From Tenacibaculum sp. MAR_2010_89 (lineage in GTDB: Bacteria; Bacteroidota; Bacteroidia; Flavobacteriales; Flavobacteriaceae): a DNA stretch of 64,000 bases. The stretch lies in the NCBI RefSeq assembly GCF_900105985.1, contig NZ_FNUB01000005.1, forward strand, positions 310,001-374,000. Reading direction: 5' to 3'. The notes beneath the pieces were generated by a model that saw only the letters and a program-made list of their open reading frames with translations, made no database searches and was not told the DNA's origin. Made by a program: the position numbers and the translations under genes. This document shows, one piece after another, positions 57,320-64,000 of this stretch. Within the stretch, counting starts at the first letter, position 1. Each line of letters opens with the position of its first letter.

Positions 57320-58159
57320 ATGAAAAAACTAGGCGTTTTAGTAACCGTATTATTTGCAACTTCAGTGTTTGCTCAAAGTCCGTGGACAAAAAAGAAGAAT
57401 GAAGGATATGTACAATTATCATTCACAACTATTTCAAATTATGATAAACTTTTTGGTAATCCTGATTATAATACCGAAAGAAAAATTACTGATAATACGT
57501 TACAATTGTATGGTGAATATGGAATTTCTGATAAAACGACTTTATTTGCGAATATTCCTTTAAAAATGGTTCAATCTGGAGATATTGCTGGTCAAACATT
57601 ATTACCAATTCCTTTTACAACAAAAGAATCTACTTCTTCAATTGGAAATGTTCAATTTGGAGTAAAGCATAATTTTTACAATAAAAAATGGGTTTTATCT
57701 GGACAATTAGGAATTGAGGCAAATACTGGAAGTTTTAATGAAGCATCAGGATTAAGAACTGGTTATGATGCTTGGACAGTTACTCCATTATTTTTGGCAG
57801 GAAGAGGTTTTAACTCTTGGTATATTCAAGCATTTACTGGGTTTGATATTAGAACAAATGATTATAGTAGTGCTTATAAGTTAGGAGGAGAACTAGGTTA
57901 TAAAGCTATTGATTGGCTTTGGGTTGCAGGATTTTTAGATGGTGTAATGTCTTTAAAAAATGGAGAAATAGCTTTACCTCTTAGTAATAATCTTACAGGT
58001 TTATATGTAAATGACCAAAGTTATGCTGCTTTTGGTTTAAAGTTAATAGGAGAAATAAATAAAAATTTTGGAGCAAATGCTAGTTTTGGTGGTGCTTTTG
58101 GCGGAAGAAATGTAGCTAAAAAAGCAGCTTTAAATTTTGGAATTTATTATAAATTTTAA
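57320..58159 (+). CDS. Outer-membrane beta-barrel protein
   Basis: From the ATG at 57320 this is 279 residues. The signal peptide MKKLGVLVTVLFATSVFAQ is followed by alternating amphipathic strands with aromatic ends (EGYVQLSFTTISNY, TLQLYGEYGISDKTTLFANIPL, SIGNVQFGVKHNFYNKKWVLSGQLGIEANTG), ending in AALNFGIYYKF with the C-terminal Phe expected of barrel proteins. An in-frame ATG at 57290 would place charged residues before the signal. The transported substrate, if any, is unknown. Confidence 0.82.
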   Translation: MKKLGVLVTVLFATSVFAQSPWTKKKNEGYVQLSFTTISNYDKLFGNPDYNTERKITDNTLQLYGEYGISDKTTLFANIPLKMVQSGDIAGQTLLPIPFTTKESTSSIGNVQFGVKHNFYNKKWVLSGQLGIEANTGSFNEASGLRTGYDAWTVTPLFLAGRGFNSWYIQAFTGFDIRTNDYSSAYKLGGELGYKAIDWLWVAGFLDGVMSLKNGEIALPLSNNLTGLYVNDQSYAAFGLKLIGEINKNFGANASFGGAFGGRNVAKKAALNFGIYYKF

Positions 58160-58184
58160 AAATATAGTAATCAATAACTGTATT

Positions 58185-58219
58185 AAAAAAGCTCTTCAAA
58201 TTTTTTGAAGAGCTTTTTT
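58185..58219 (+). terminator. Terminator after the barrel protein gene
   Basis: The stem AAGCTCTTCAAA/TTTGAAGAGCTT has a short loop and is followed by a T run. Confidence 0.9.
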
Positions 58220-58253
58220 GTTATGTATAATTTTAAACTTTGATAGGTATAAG

Positions 58254-58261
58254 TATCTTTG
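58254..58261 (+). promoter_or_regulatory. -7 box of gltX
   Basis: TATCTTTG (TAnnTTTG) lies 41 nt before the preferred gltX ATG (58303). The upstream ATG at 58240 lies before this box, which supports the shorter protein. Confidence 0.45.
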
Positions 58262-58302
58262 TGATTTCAAAATTGGTACACACAGATTTAAAAGTACAAA
58301 AA

Positions 58303-59817
58303 ATGACTGATAACGTAAGAGTACGCTTTGCTCCAAGTCCTACAGGACCTTTACACATAGGTGGTGTTAGAACCGCTTTATTTAATTATTTATTTGCTAA
58401 AAAACATAATGGAACTTTTGTTTTACGTATTGAAGATACTGATCAAACTCGTTATGTGGCTAACGCAGAAAAGTATATCATAGATTCATTAGAATGGTGT
58501 AATATACCTTTTGATGAAGGGCCAGGTAAAAATGAAAAGTTTGGACCATATCGTCAGTCAGAAAGAAAAGAATTATATAAACAGTATGCTAATCAATTAA
58601 TTGAAAGCGGATGGGCTTATTATGCATTTGATACTGCAGAAGAGTTGGATGCACATCGTAAACAGCATGAGGCAGAAGGAAAAACCTTTATTTATAATTG
58701 GCATAATCGTGAAAAACTTCAAAGTTCATTAAGATTATCTAAAGAAGAGGTTACAGCTAAATTAGAAGCTGGTGAAAAATATGTAGTACGTTTTAAAACT
58801 CCACAAGATGAAGTTTTAATTATGCAAGATGAAATTCGTGGTACAATAAAAATAGATACAAATACTTTAGATGATAAAGTACTGTATAAATCAGATGGTA
58901 TGCCAACATATCATTTAGCTAATATTGTTGATGATCATTTAATGGAAATTTCTCATGTAATTCGTGGAGAAGAATGGTTACCATCTATGCCATTGCATAT
59001 ACTTTTGTATAAAGCTTTTGCTTGGGAAGCGCCTAAATTTGCACATTTACCACTTATTTTAAAACCAGTTGGAAAAGGAAAATTAAGTAAACGTGATGGT
59101 GATAAATTAGGCTTTCCTGTATTTCCTTTAGAGTATACAAATGAGCAAACAAGAGATGTTTCACGTGGTTATAAAGAAGATGGGTATTTTCCAGATGCAT
59201 TTATAAATATGTTGGCTTTTTTAGGATGGAACCCTGGTACTGAACAAGAGTTGTTTTCGTTACAAGAATTAGTAGAAAATTTTGATTTAACTAGAGTTAG
59301 TAAGTCAGGAGCAAAATTTAGCCCTGAAAAAACTAATTGGTTTAATCAGCAATACATGCAACAAAAATCAAATTCAGAATTAACAGCACTGTTTTCATTA
59401 ATTTTAAAGGAAAAAGGAATTGAAAAAGACAATGAATATATTGAGAAAGTAGTTTCGTTAATTAAGGAAAGAGCAACATTTGTAGCTGATTTTTGGGAGT
59501 TATCTAACTTTTTCTTTGTTAATCCAAGCGAATACGATGCAAAAGCAAGTAAAAAACAATGGAAAGAAGGAACTCCAATATTAATGGAAGAATTAATAAC
59601 TGTAATTTCTAGTATTGAAGATTTCACTTCTGAGAACATTGAAAAAATAGTTAAAGAATGGATTACTTCAAAAGAAGTAGGTTTTGGTAAAGTAATGCAA
59701 CCTTTACGATTAAGTTTAGTAGGAGCTTTAAAAGGGCCTCACTTATTTGATATTATTGAAATGGTTGGTAAAGAAAATACGATTCAACGTTTACAGAATG
59801 CAGTAAATAAATTATAA
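58303..59817 (+). CDS. gltX: Glutamyl-tRNA synthetase
   Basis: Charges tRNA-Glu (and possibly tRNA-Gln for later amidation). From the ATG at 58303 (MTDNVRVRFAPSPTGPLHIGG) the protein is 504 residues. The HIGH motif is PLHIGG and the KMSKS-type motif is KLSKRDGDK (about 259). The 21 extra residues from an ATG at 58240 are not family-like. A strong terminator follows. Confidence 0.97.
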   Translation: MTDNVRVRFAPSPTGPLHIGGVRTALFNYLFAKKHNGTFVLRIEDTDQTRYVANAEKYIIDSLEWCNIPFDEGPGKNEKFGPYRQSERKELYKQYANQLIESGWAYYAFDTAEELDAHRKQHEAEGKTFIYNWHNREKLQSSLRLSKEEVTAKLEAGEKYVVRFKTPQDEVLIMQDEIRGTIKIDTNTLDDKVLYKSDGMPTYHLANIVDDHLMEISHVIRGEEWLPSMPLHILLYKAFAWEAPKFAHLPLILKPVGKGKLSKRDGDKLGFPVFPLEYTNEQTRDVSRGYKEDGYFPDAFINMLAFLGWNPGTEQELFSLQELVENFDLTRVSKSGAKFSPEKTNWFNQQYMQQKSNSELTALFSLILKEKGIEKDNEYIEKVVSLIKERATFVADFWELSNFFFVNPSEYDAKASKKQWKEGTPILMEELITVISSIEDFTSENIEKIVKEWITSKEVGFGKVMQPLRLSLVGALKGPHLFDIIEMVGKENTIQRLQNAVNKL

Positions 59818-59820
59818 ACA

Positions 59821-59850
59821 AAAAAGAGCGGTTTTAAACCGCTCTTTTTT
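59821..59850. terminator. Bidirectional terminator after gltX
   Basis: The stem AAAAAGAGCGGTT with its complement, and a T run, lies between convergent genes. Confidence 0.88.
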
Positions 59851-59868
59851 TTGTTTATATTGTAAGTG

Positions 59869-60456
59869 TTAATTACATGATCCAGATGATCTAGCTGCGT
59901 GATTACCACCTTCAAATAGATTATTCCAATCTAATTTAATTATTATACTTAAGGCACCTTGTATATGAGAACGCATGCTTTCATAACTTTCTAAAGAATG
60001 CTTGTAATATACTTGAGGATTAATTCCTATTCTATCAGAAACCCAATAAATACCACCCGCACCAATGTTAAAAGTAGGTGTCATTTTACGTTCTGAATCT
60101 ACAATACTTCCACCAACAAAAAGGTACGGACTAAAATTATTTAAAATTGCATCAAAATTGTAACGTATTGAAGCATCCATTGAAAAGTATTTAACAGAGT
60201 TTGTCATAATACCAACATCATTTATGGTATTAAATGAAATAGCACCATCAACAGATAAACGCTCACCAATAGGCATTGTTAAATTTAATCTAGGTGTTTG
60301 AAAAATATATTGATCACCAATATAACCAGCATCACTTTCATTAAATTTTGCAATACCAAAACCTACACCAATTTGCCATGACTCATTTAAGTTTTGCGAA
60401 ATGATAGATGTTGTTAATGAACAACAAAATAGTACTATAAAAAACGTTGATTTCAT
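59869..60456 (-). CDS. Outer-membrane beta-barrel protein, OmpA/opacity-like
   Basis: A 195-residue protein with signal peptide FFIVLFCCSLTTSIISQ and about eight amphipathic strands (WQIGVGFGIAKFNESDAGYIGD, LNLTMPIGERLSVDGAISF, MDASIRYNFDAILNNFSPYLFVGG, FNIGAGGIYWVSDRIGINPQVYYKHS). The C-terminal tail (GGNHAARSSGSCN) runs past the last strand, and a terminal Phe is absent. The role is unknown; it is likely a small structural barrel. Confidence 0.78.
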   Translation of the reverse strand: MKSTFFIVLFCCSLTTSIISQNLNESWQIGVGFGIAKFNESDAGYIGDQYIFQTPRLNLTMPIGERLSVDGAISFNTINDVGIMTNSVKYFSMDASIRYNFDAILNNFSPYLFVGGSIVDSERKMTPTFNIGAGGIYWVSDRIGINPQVYYKHSLESYESMRSHIQGALSIIIKLDWNNLFEGGNHAARSSGSCN

Positions 60457-60507
60457 AAAGGTATGAGTTTATACTAAAAACTAAATTTATGTAAATTTAG
60501 TATATAA

Positions 60508-60942
60508 TCAAATTAAATTTACCTTTTTTATAGCTTCAGTAAAAGCATCAAGCTCATTATTATTTAATATTAAGTGTATAGCTTCATCACAAACTTTTTC
60601 TACATTATCAGTAGGAAATTGTAAAGCAACAGCAATTTTACGCATAATAATCACTTCATCTCTATCAACACTTTCATCAGCAAAAATCATTTTTGTTAAT
60701 CGGTATAAACGTTCAATACGTTCATCATAACTTACAGGAGGGTTTACAGGAAATTTTTCAGGACTCTTTAAAATTTCTGTATACTCTTCAGTACTAATAT
60801 TTAATTTTACTGCAGCTCTATCTAATAATTTTTGTTCTCCTTCTGAAATCACATTATCAATCTTTGCTATTTTAACTACACTTGCAAAATGACCTATTTC
60901 TTGTTTGTGTTTTCCACTTGCATATAAATCTGATATAGACAT
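60508..60942 (-). CDS. TerB-like family protein
   Basis: A 144-residue all-helical cytoplasmic protein: KQEIGHFASVVKIAKIDNVISEGEQKLLDRAAVKLNIS (about 13-50) and a second similar helical half RLYRLTKMIFADESVDRDEVIIMRKIAVALQF (about 78-109). The acidic D-N-V-I-S-E-G-E and D-E-S-V-D-R-D-E turns recall the metal-site turns of TerB. No other ter genes are nearby, so a tellurite role should not be assumed. Confidence 0.75.
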   Translation of the reverse strand: MSISDLYASGKHKQEIGHFASVVKIAKIDNVISEGEQKLLDRAAVKLNISTEEYTEILKSPEKFPVNPPVSYDERIERLYRLTKMIFADESVDRDEVIIMRKIAVALQFPTDNVEKVCDEAIHLILNNNELDAFTEAIKKVNLI

Positions 60943-61264
60943 AATTTTTTTATTTTTTTAATTAATGTAAAAGTAAACAATCTTGTATTTTTTAGAAGCG
61001 CAATTTTAAAAAAAGTCACAAACAATAAAATGTAGATTTTTTTTAAAATCTCTTGCTAAAATTAACTATCACTTTTTCTTATACTATGTTTTAAATAGTA
61101 TAAAATTGATTAATTAAAACGGCTTTTTTTAATGCACTTTTTAAGGGAGTTTTAAAAAAAGGAGATAGTTTAGTTACAGTTGATATTATCACTTAAAAAA
61201 ACATGGTTAAAACCTGTTTTTTTAATAAACAAAAAGTATTTATTAAAAAGAGAAAATAAAAGTA
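60943..61264. other. Intergenic region with a leftward terminator
   Basis: 322 bp without a gene. A hairpin at 61195-61223 (AAAAAACA...GGTT/AACC...TGTTTTTT with one bulged base) would end the minus-strand regulator transcript. The rest is AT-rich and holds the upstream region of the TerB-like gene. Confidence 0.6.
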
Positions 61265-62143
61265 TTAATTTTTAGTATCCTCAATTTTTAAACTATATCC
61301 TACACCATGAACATTGGTAATTTTAATTGAAGAATCTTCCTTTAACTTTTTACGTAATTTAGAAATGTAGGTGTCTAAACTTCTACCAACAAAAACACCA
61401 TTGTCTTCCCATACTTTTTTAGAAAGTTCATCACGTTTAATAATTTGATTTGGGCTGTCGGCAAAAATTGCAAGCAATTCACATTCTTTTTTAGAAAGGG
61501 TAATTTCAACAGCTTCACGTATCAGTTTATGTTGATCAGGATAAAATCTAAAACTTCCAATAGTAATTCTATTTTTAGAAGAAGTACTTGATGAATGAGT
61601 AAGTTTATTTTTTGAAAAAAGGAAATCTAAAAAAACAATTATGATTAGTAGGAGAAATGCTAATAGAAAAATGTATTTTTTGAAAAATTGTTCTGTTTTG
61701 TTGGTAAATTTAACATCAACAGTATAACAAGTATTAGGCAATACTCTGCCTTTACATGGTATAATATCTTTTTCACTATGATTTTTTATTTCATAACTAT
61801 AAGCAACTTCACTATCAGAGCAACGTAAAATTGCTATTCTATAAAAATTAGGAAGTGATGATTTATCAAAATTATTTTTAATAATTGTTGTTAAATCACT
61901 AGGTTCAAAAGACAGATTTTTCTGAAAAGACAGCTTATATTTATAAGAACTTATTTCACGAATAGGTAAAACTAAAGAAGTACTATCATTACTTGAAAGT
62001 AATAATTGATTACCTACTGAACGTAATGATACTTTTACTCTTTCAGAAAAATCATTTTCATCTGAATTAAAATAAAAAATGAATGCCCCTAATAATAGAA
62101 TACTGGCCAAACTAAAGTATATATAAATCTTTTTTTTGCTCAT
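61265..62143 (-). CDS. Membrane-anchored OmpR-type winged-helix regulator
   Basis: From the ATG at 62143 (MSKKKIYIYFSL) this is 292 residues. Helix 1 (about 3-22) is followed by an extracytoplasmic domain (about 25-150) containing two Cys (ILRCSDS, IIPCKG). Helix 2 (YIFLLAFLLLIIIVFLDFLF, about 157-176) precedes a cytoplasmic winged-helix domain (ITIGSFRFYPDQHKLI to RSLDTYISKLRKKLKED and INVHGVGYSLKI-like ITNVHGVGYSLKI). This is ToxR-style one-step sensing, with no receiver or kinase. An ATG at 62176 would overlap the operator repeats and is less likely. It is divergent from yceI. Confidence 0.85.
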   Translation of the reverse strand: MSKKKIYIYFSLASILLLGAFIFYFNSDENDFSERVKVSLRSVGNQLLLSSNDSTSLVLPIREISSYKYKLSFQKNLSFEPSDLTTIIKNNFDKSSLPNFYRIAILRCSDSEVAYSYEIKNHSEKDIIPCKGRVLPNTCYTVDVKFTNKTEQFFKKYIFLLAFLLLIIIVFLDFLFSKNKLTHSSSTSSKNRITIGSFRFYPDQHKLIREAVEITLSKKECELLAIFADSPNQIIKRDELSKKVWEDNGVFVGRSLDTYISKLRKKLKEDSSIKITNVHGVGYSLKIEDTKN

Positions 62144-62176
62144 AATTTTGGTAAATAACATACAATTATCTGACAT

Positions 62177-62215
62177 TTTACAACTGTTGACACTTCTTTT
62201 ACACTTTTTTCACAC
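62177..62215. promoter_or_regulatory. Direct-repeat operator with 11-bp period
   Basis: TTGACAC (62187), TTTACAC (62198) and TTCACAC (62209) are spaced exactly 11 bp apart, each followed by TT. A weaker TTTACAA lies at 62177. PhoB/OmpR-type winged-helix proteins bind tandem 11-bp units, and such a regulator is encoded next door. Confidence 0.6.
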
Positions 62216-62260
62216 TTATATTTTAAAGCCCTTTTAGTTTTACTTCAAAATATAAATATC

Positions 62261-62824
62261 ATGAAAAATTTTTTAATTGTAATTATCAGTATTATGAGTC
62301 TATCAATGAATATTAAGGCTCAAGAAAAATTAATAATAAACACAAAAAGCAGTACCATAAAATGGAATGGATACTATACTTTTTATTTTGGAGGTCATGA
62401 AGGAACTATTAACTTTACTGAAGGGTATTTTATTAAAACTAACGATAAAATTACTGGCGGTTCATTTATTATTGATATGAATACTATAGTGAGTACTGAT
62501 ATTGAAAAAGGTAAAGCGAAGACAAATTTGGAAAACCATTTAAAAGATCCTGATTTTTTTGATGTTCAAAAACACCCTAAAGCAAGTTTGATAATTACAA
62601 AAGTGAAATATTTTAAAGATGGTGCAGTTCGAATTGAAGCAAACCTTACCTTGAAAAGTATTACAAAACCTATTAACTTTAATGCTACAATGGATTATGA
62701 AAATAAAAGGCTAACAACAAAATTTAAAATAGATAGAAGACGTTGGAAAGTTAACTATACAAGTAAAGTTAGAGATGGAGCAATATCTGACGCTATTGGT
62801 TTTGATGTTACCTTACAATTGTAA
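62261..62824 (+). CDS. YceI family protein
   Basis: A 187-residue exported protein: signal peptide about 1-20 (IISIMSLSMNIKAQ), then the YceI lipocalin-like domain with SSTIKWNGYYTFYFGGHEGTINFTEGYF (about 30-57), DMNTIVSTDIEKGKAKTNLENHLKDPDFFDVQKHP (about 77-111) and LTLKSITKPINF (about 133). The family binds isoprenoid-type lipids in periplasmic carriers; the ligand here is unknown. It is likely regulated by the divergent membrane winged-helix protein through the 11-bp repeats. Confidence 0.93.
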   Translation: MKNFLIVIISIMSLSMNIKAQEKLIINTKSSTIKWNGYYTFYFGGHEGTINFTEGYFIKTNDKITGGSFIIDMNTIVSTDIEKGKAKTNLENHLKDPDFFDVQKHPKASLIITKVKYFKDGAVRIEANLTLKSITKPINFNATMDYENKRLTTKFKIDRRRWKVNYTSKVRDGAISDAIGFDVTLQL

Positions 62825-62884
62825 TATAATAGAGAAGAGATTTTCAACTGTATTCTTTGATAAATATTTAAAAATAATTAAAAC

Positions 62885-63475
62885 ATGAATAAACTACTTG
62901 TAATAACACTACTATTAACAACTATAGCAACATTTGGACAAAAAGAAGAGAGCCTCTTGTTAGTAGCAGATAGTACTTGGGGTAAAGAAGTTATTCATTT
63001 ACCTTTTGGTTTTGCACCAGAAATTGACTTTGTAGGCTATGAAGATATTCGATTTGCAAAAGGGTGGGGTAATATTGAAAGTTCAGAATTTTGGTCGTAC
63101 GTTTTTGTATGGAATATAAACTTGCAAGAGAAACCAAATGCTAAATTCTTTCAAGATAATTTGAAGTTATATTTTGATGGATTAATGAAAGCGGTAAATA
63201 AAGAAAAAGATAAAATAATTCCAGAAGCTAAGGTTACTATTATAGCTAAAGAAGAAACCAACGGAATAACCAAATTTACAGGAAAAATAATTACACACGA
63301 TTCTTTCAGAACAAAAAAGTTGATTACACTTCAGGTATCTGTAGAGAGCTTTTATTGTAAAAAAACAAAAAAGTATATGCCCCTTTTTCGATTTTCACCA
63401 CAACCATTTGAACACCAAATATGGAAAAAACTACATAATGTAAAACTGAAAGAAAACTATTGTCAAAACAAGTAA
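62885..63475 (+). CDS. Exported protein of unknown function
   Basis: A 196-residue protein with signal peptide MNKLLVITLLLTTIATFGQ, then a mature domain opening SLLLVADSTWGKEVIHLPFGFAPEIDF and GYEDIRFAKGWGN, rich in aromatic residues. One Cys is in FYCKK and one at the end (NYCQNK). I remember similar flavobacterial hypothetical proteins but no function. It lies 60 nt after yceI on the same strand and may share its transcript. Confidence 0.75.
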   Translation: MNKLLVITLLLTTIATFGQKEESLLLVADSTWGKEVIHLPFGFAPEIDFVGYEDIRFAKGWGNIESSEFWSYVFVWNINLQEKPNAKFFQDNLKLYFDGLMKAVNKEKDKIIPEAKVTIIAKEETNGITKFTGKIITHDSFRTKKLITLQVSVESFYCKKTKKYMPLFRFSPQPFEHQIWKKLHNVKLKENYCQNK

Positions 63476-63555
63476 TTTTTAGAAACTATCTAAAAATAAG
63501 TATTGTAAATAAAAATCAGTAACTTGTTAACAGGTTAATTATAAGTAAAGTATTT

Positions 63556-64000
63556 ATGAAATCTGTGTATATATTACTGATTTTTGTTTTTTTAAGCATA
63601 TGTAGTTTTTCACAAAATAAAAAAGCTATTATTCGTGAAGTTAATCAAGAACTTTGGAAACCGTTTAAAAAACACTTTGAAGCTAAAAATTGGAAGGAAT
63701 TTAACAAGTTACATACCGATGATGTACTACGAGTTAACAGTTATGGTATACGAATGGGTAAGGAGTATAAAAACACAGTAAAGTCATCATATCAAAAAAC
63801 AAGTACTAGAAAAAGGCAAATAGACTTCAGTTTTGAACAAAGAGTTTATAAAAAAAACATAGGGTACGAAGTAGGATATTATCGCATTAAATACACTGAA
63901 AAAAATAAAGAACCTTTTGTTACTTATGGAAGATTTCATGTAGTAATTAATAAACTCAAAAACAAATGGCTTATAAGTCAAGATTGGGATACAGATGTTA
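63556..64000 (+). CDS. Exported NTF2-like (SnoaL/DUF4440-type) protein, 3' end outside window
   Basis: The open frame runs from ATG 63556 to the window edge, 148 codons so far with no stop. The signal peptide YILLIFVFLSICSFSQ is followed by REVNQELWKPFKKHFEAKNW and FNKLHTDDVLRVNSYG, then FEQRVYKKNIGYEVGYYRIKY and KNKWLISQDWDTDV. That order is the cone-shaped NTF2-like fold (helices, then strands ending W-x-I-x-x-D-W-D). The family has varied functions. It is the third exported protein in a row after yceI. Confidence 0.75.
   Translation, partial: MKSVYILLIFVFLSICSFSQNKKAIIREVNQELWKPFKKHFEAKNWKEFNKLHTDDVLRVNSYGIRMGKEYKNTVKSSYQKTSTRKRQIDFSFEQRVYKKNIGYEVGYYRIKYTEKNKEPFVTYGRFHVVINKLKNKWLISQDWDTDV

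Noticed and set aside
60508..60942. Tellurite resistance locus
   Set aside because: A single TerB-like protein with no other ter genes does not support that role.

Overview
The window is about 70% AT, has no long foreign-looking segment, and reads as the chromosome of a marine Flavobacteriaceae bacterium (Bacteroidota). This rests on TAnnTTTG -7 promoter boxes with little Shine-Dalgarno signal, two secreted giants with type IX secretion (T9SS) C-terminal sorting domains, AraC-GyrI regulators, and lineage-typical neighbours such as mnmG-ybeY-DUF4175. Tenacibaculum or Polaribacter-like is my best guess, by inference only.

Layout. 1-4.9 kb: the end of a MutS-like ATPase gene, then a molybdenum cofactor operon (moaA, a small membrane protein, moeA, moaC, a mobA-like fusion). 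4.9-8.1 kb: a lipoprotein-type catalase-peroxidase, a DUF1835 protein and tRNA-Leu(CAA). 8.1-11.1 kb: prs, rplY, pth, then queD with an overlapping 31-residue membrane protein gene. 11.1-13.3 kb: an AraC-GyrI regulator with operator-like repeats controlling itself and probably a small membrane protein plus a sterol desaturase-family hydroxylase. 13.3-26.7 kb: mainly housekeeping genes (enoyl-CoA hydratase, GH2 glycosidase, MATE and MFS transporters, mutS, an rRNA/tRNA methyltransferase, an ACT-like protein, gpsA, dut) and a GspG-like membrane protein. 26.7-38.9 kb: an AraC-GyrI/amidohydrolase pair, a CotH/lamin-tail T9SS cargo protein, an M43 metalloprotease T9SS cargo protein with duplicated GEVED domains, and recA. 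39-50 kb: a GT39-like glycosyltransferase, rluE, rpiB, a lipid kinase, rnr, tatA, an SPFH protein and a methyltransferase.

50.05-53.1 kb is the most unusual part. A 1.15-kb non-coding region between a methyltransferase gene and mnmG carries a tandem repeat of 105-106 bp. Each unit ends in a 16-bp motif very close to the ParB-binding site parS. A perfect parS-like palindrome lies between mnmG and ybeY. I read this as an origin-proximal centromere-like array. An AT-rich stretch at 42.1-42.7 kb with DnaA-box-like 9-mers is a weaker candidate origin.

53.1-64 kb: ybeY, DUF4175, gltX, two outer-membrane barrels, a TerB-like protein, and a membrane-anchored OmpR-type regulator divergent from yceI. 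Three TTnACAC direct repeats with an exact 11-bp period lie between the last two. The window ends inside an exported NTF2-like protein gene.

Genes are tightly packed. Several convergent pairs share stop-codon bases, and several genes appear leaderless, with the start codon 4-5 nt after the -7 box.
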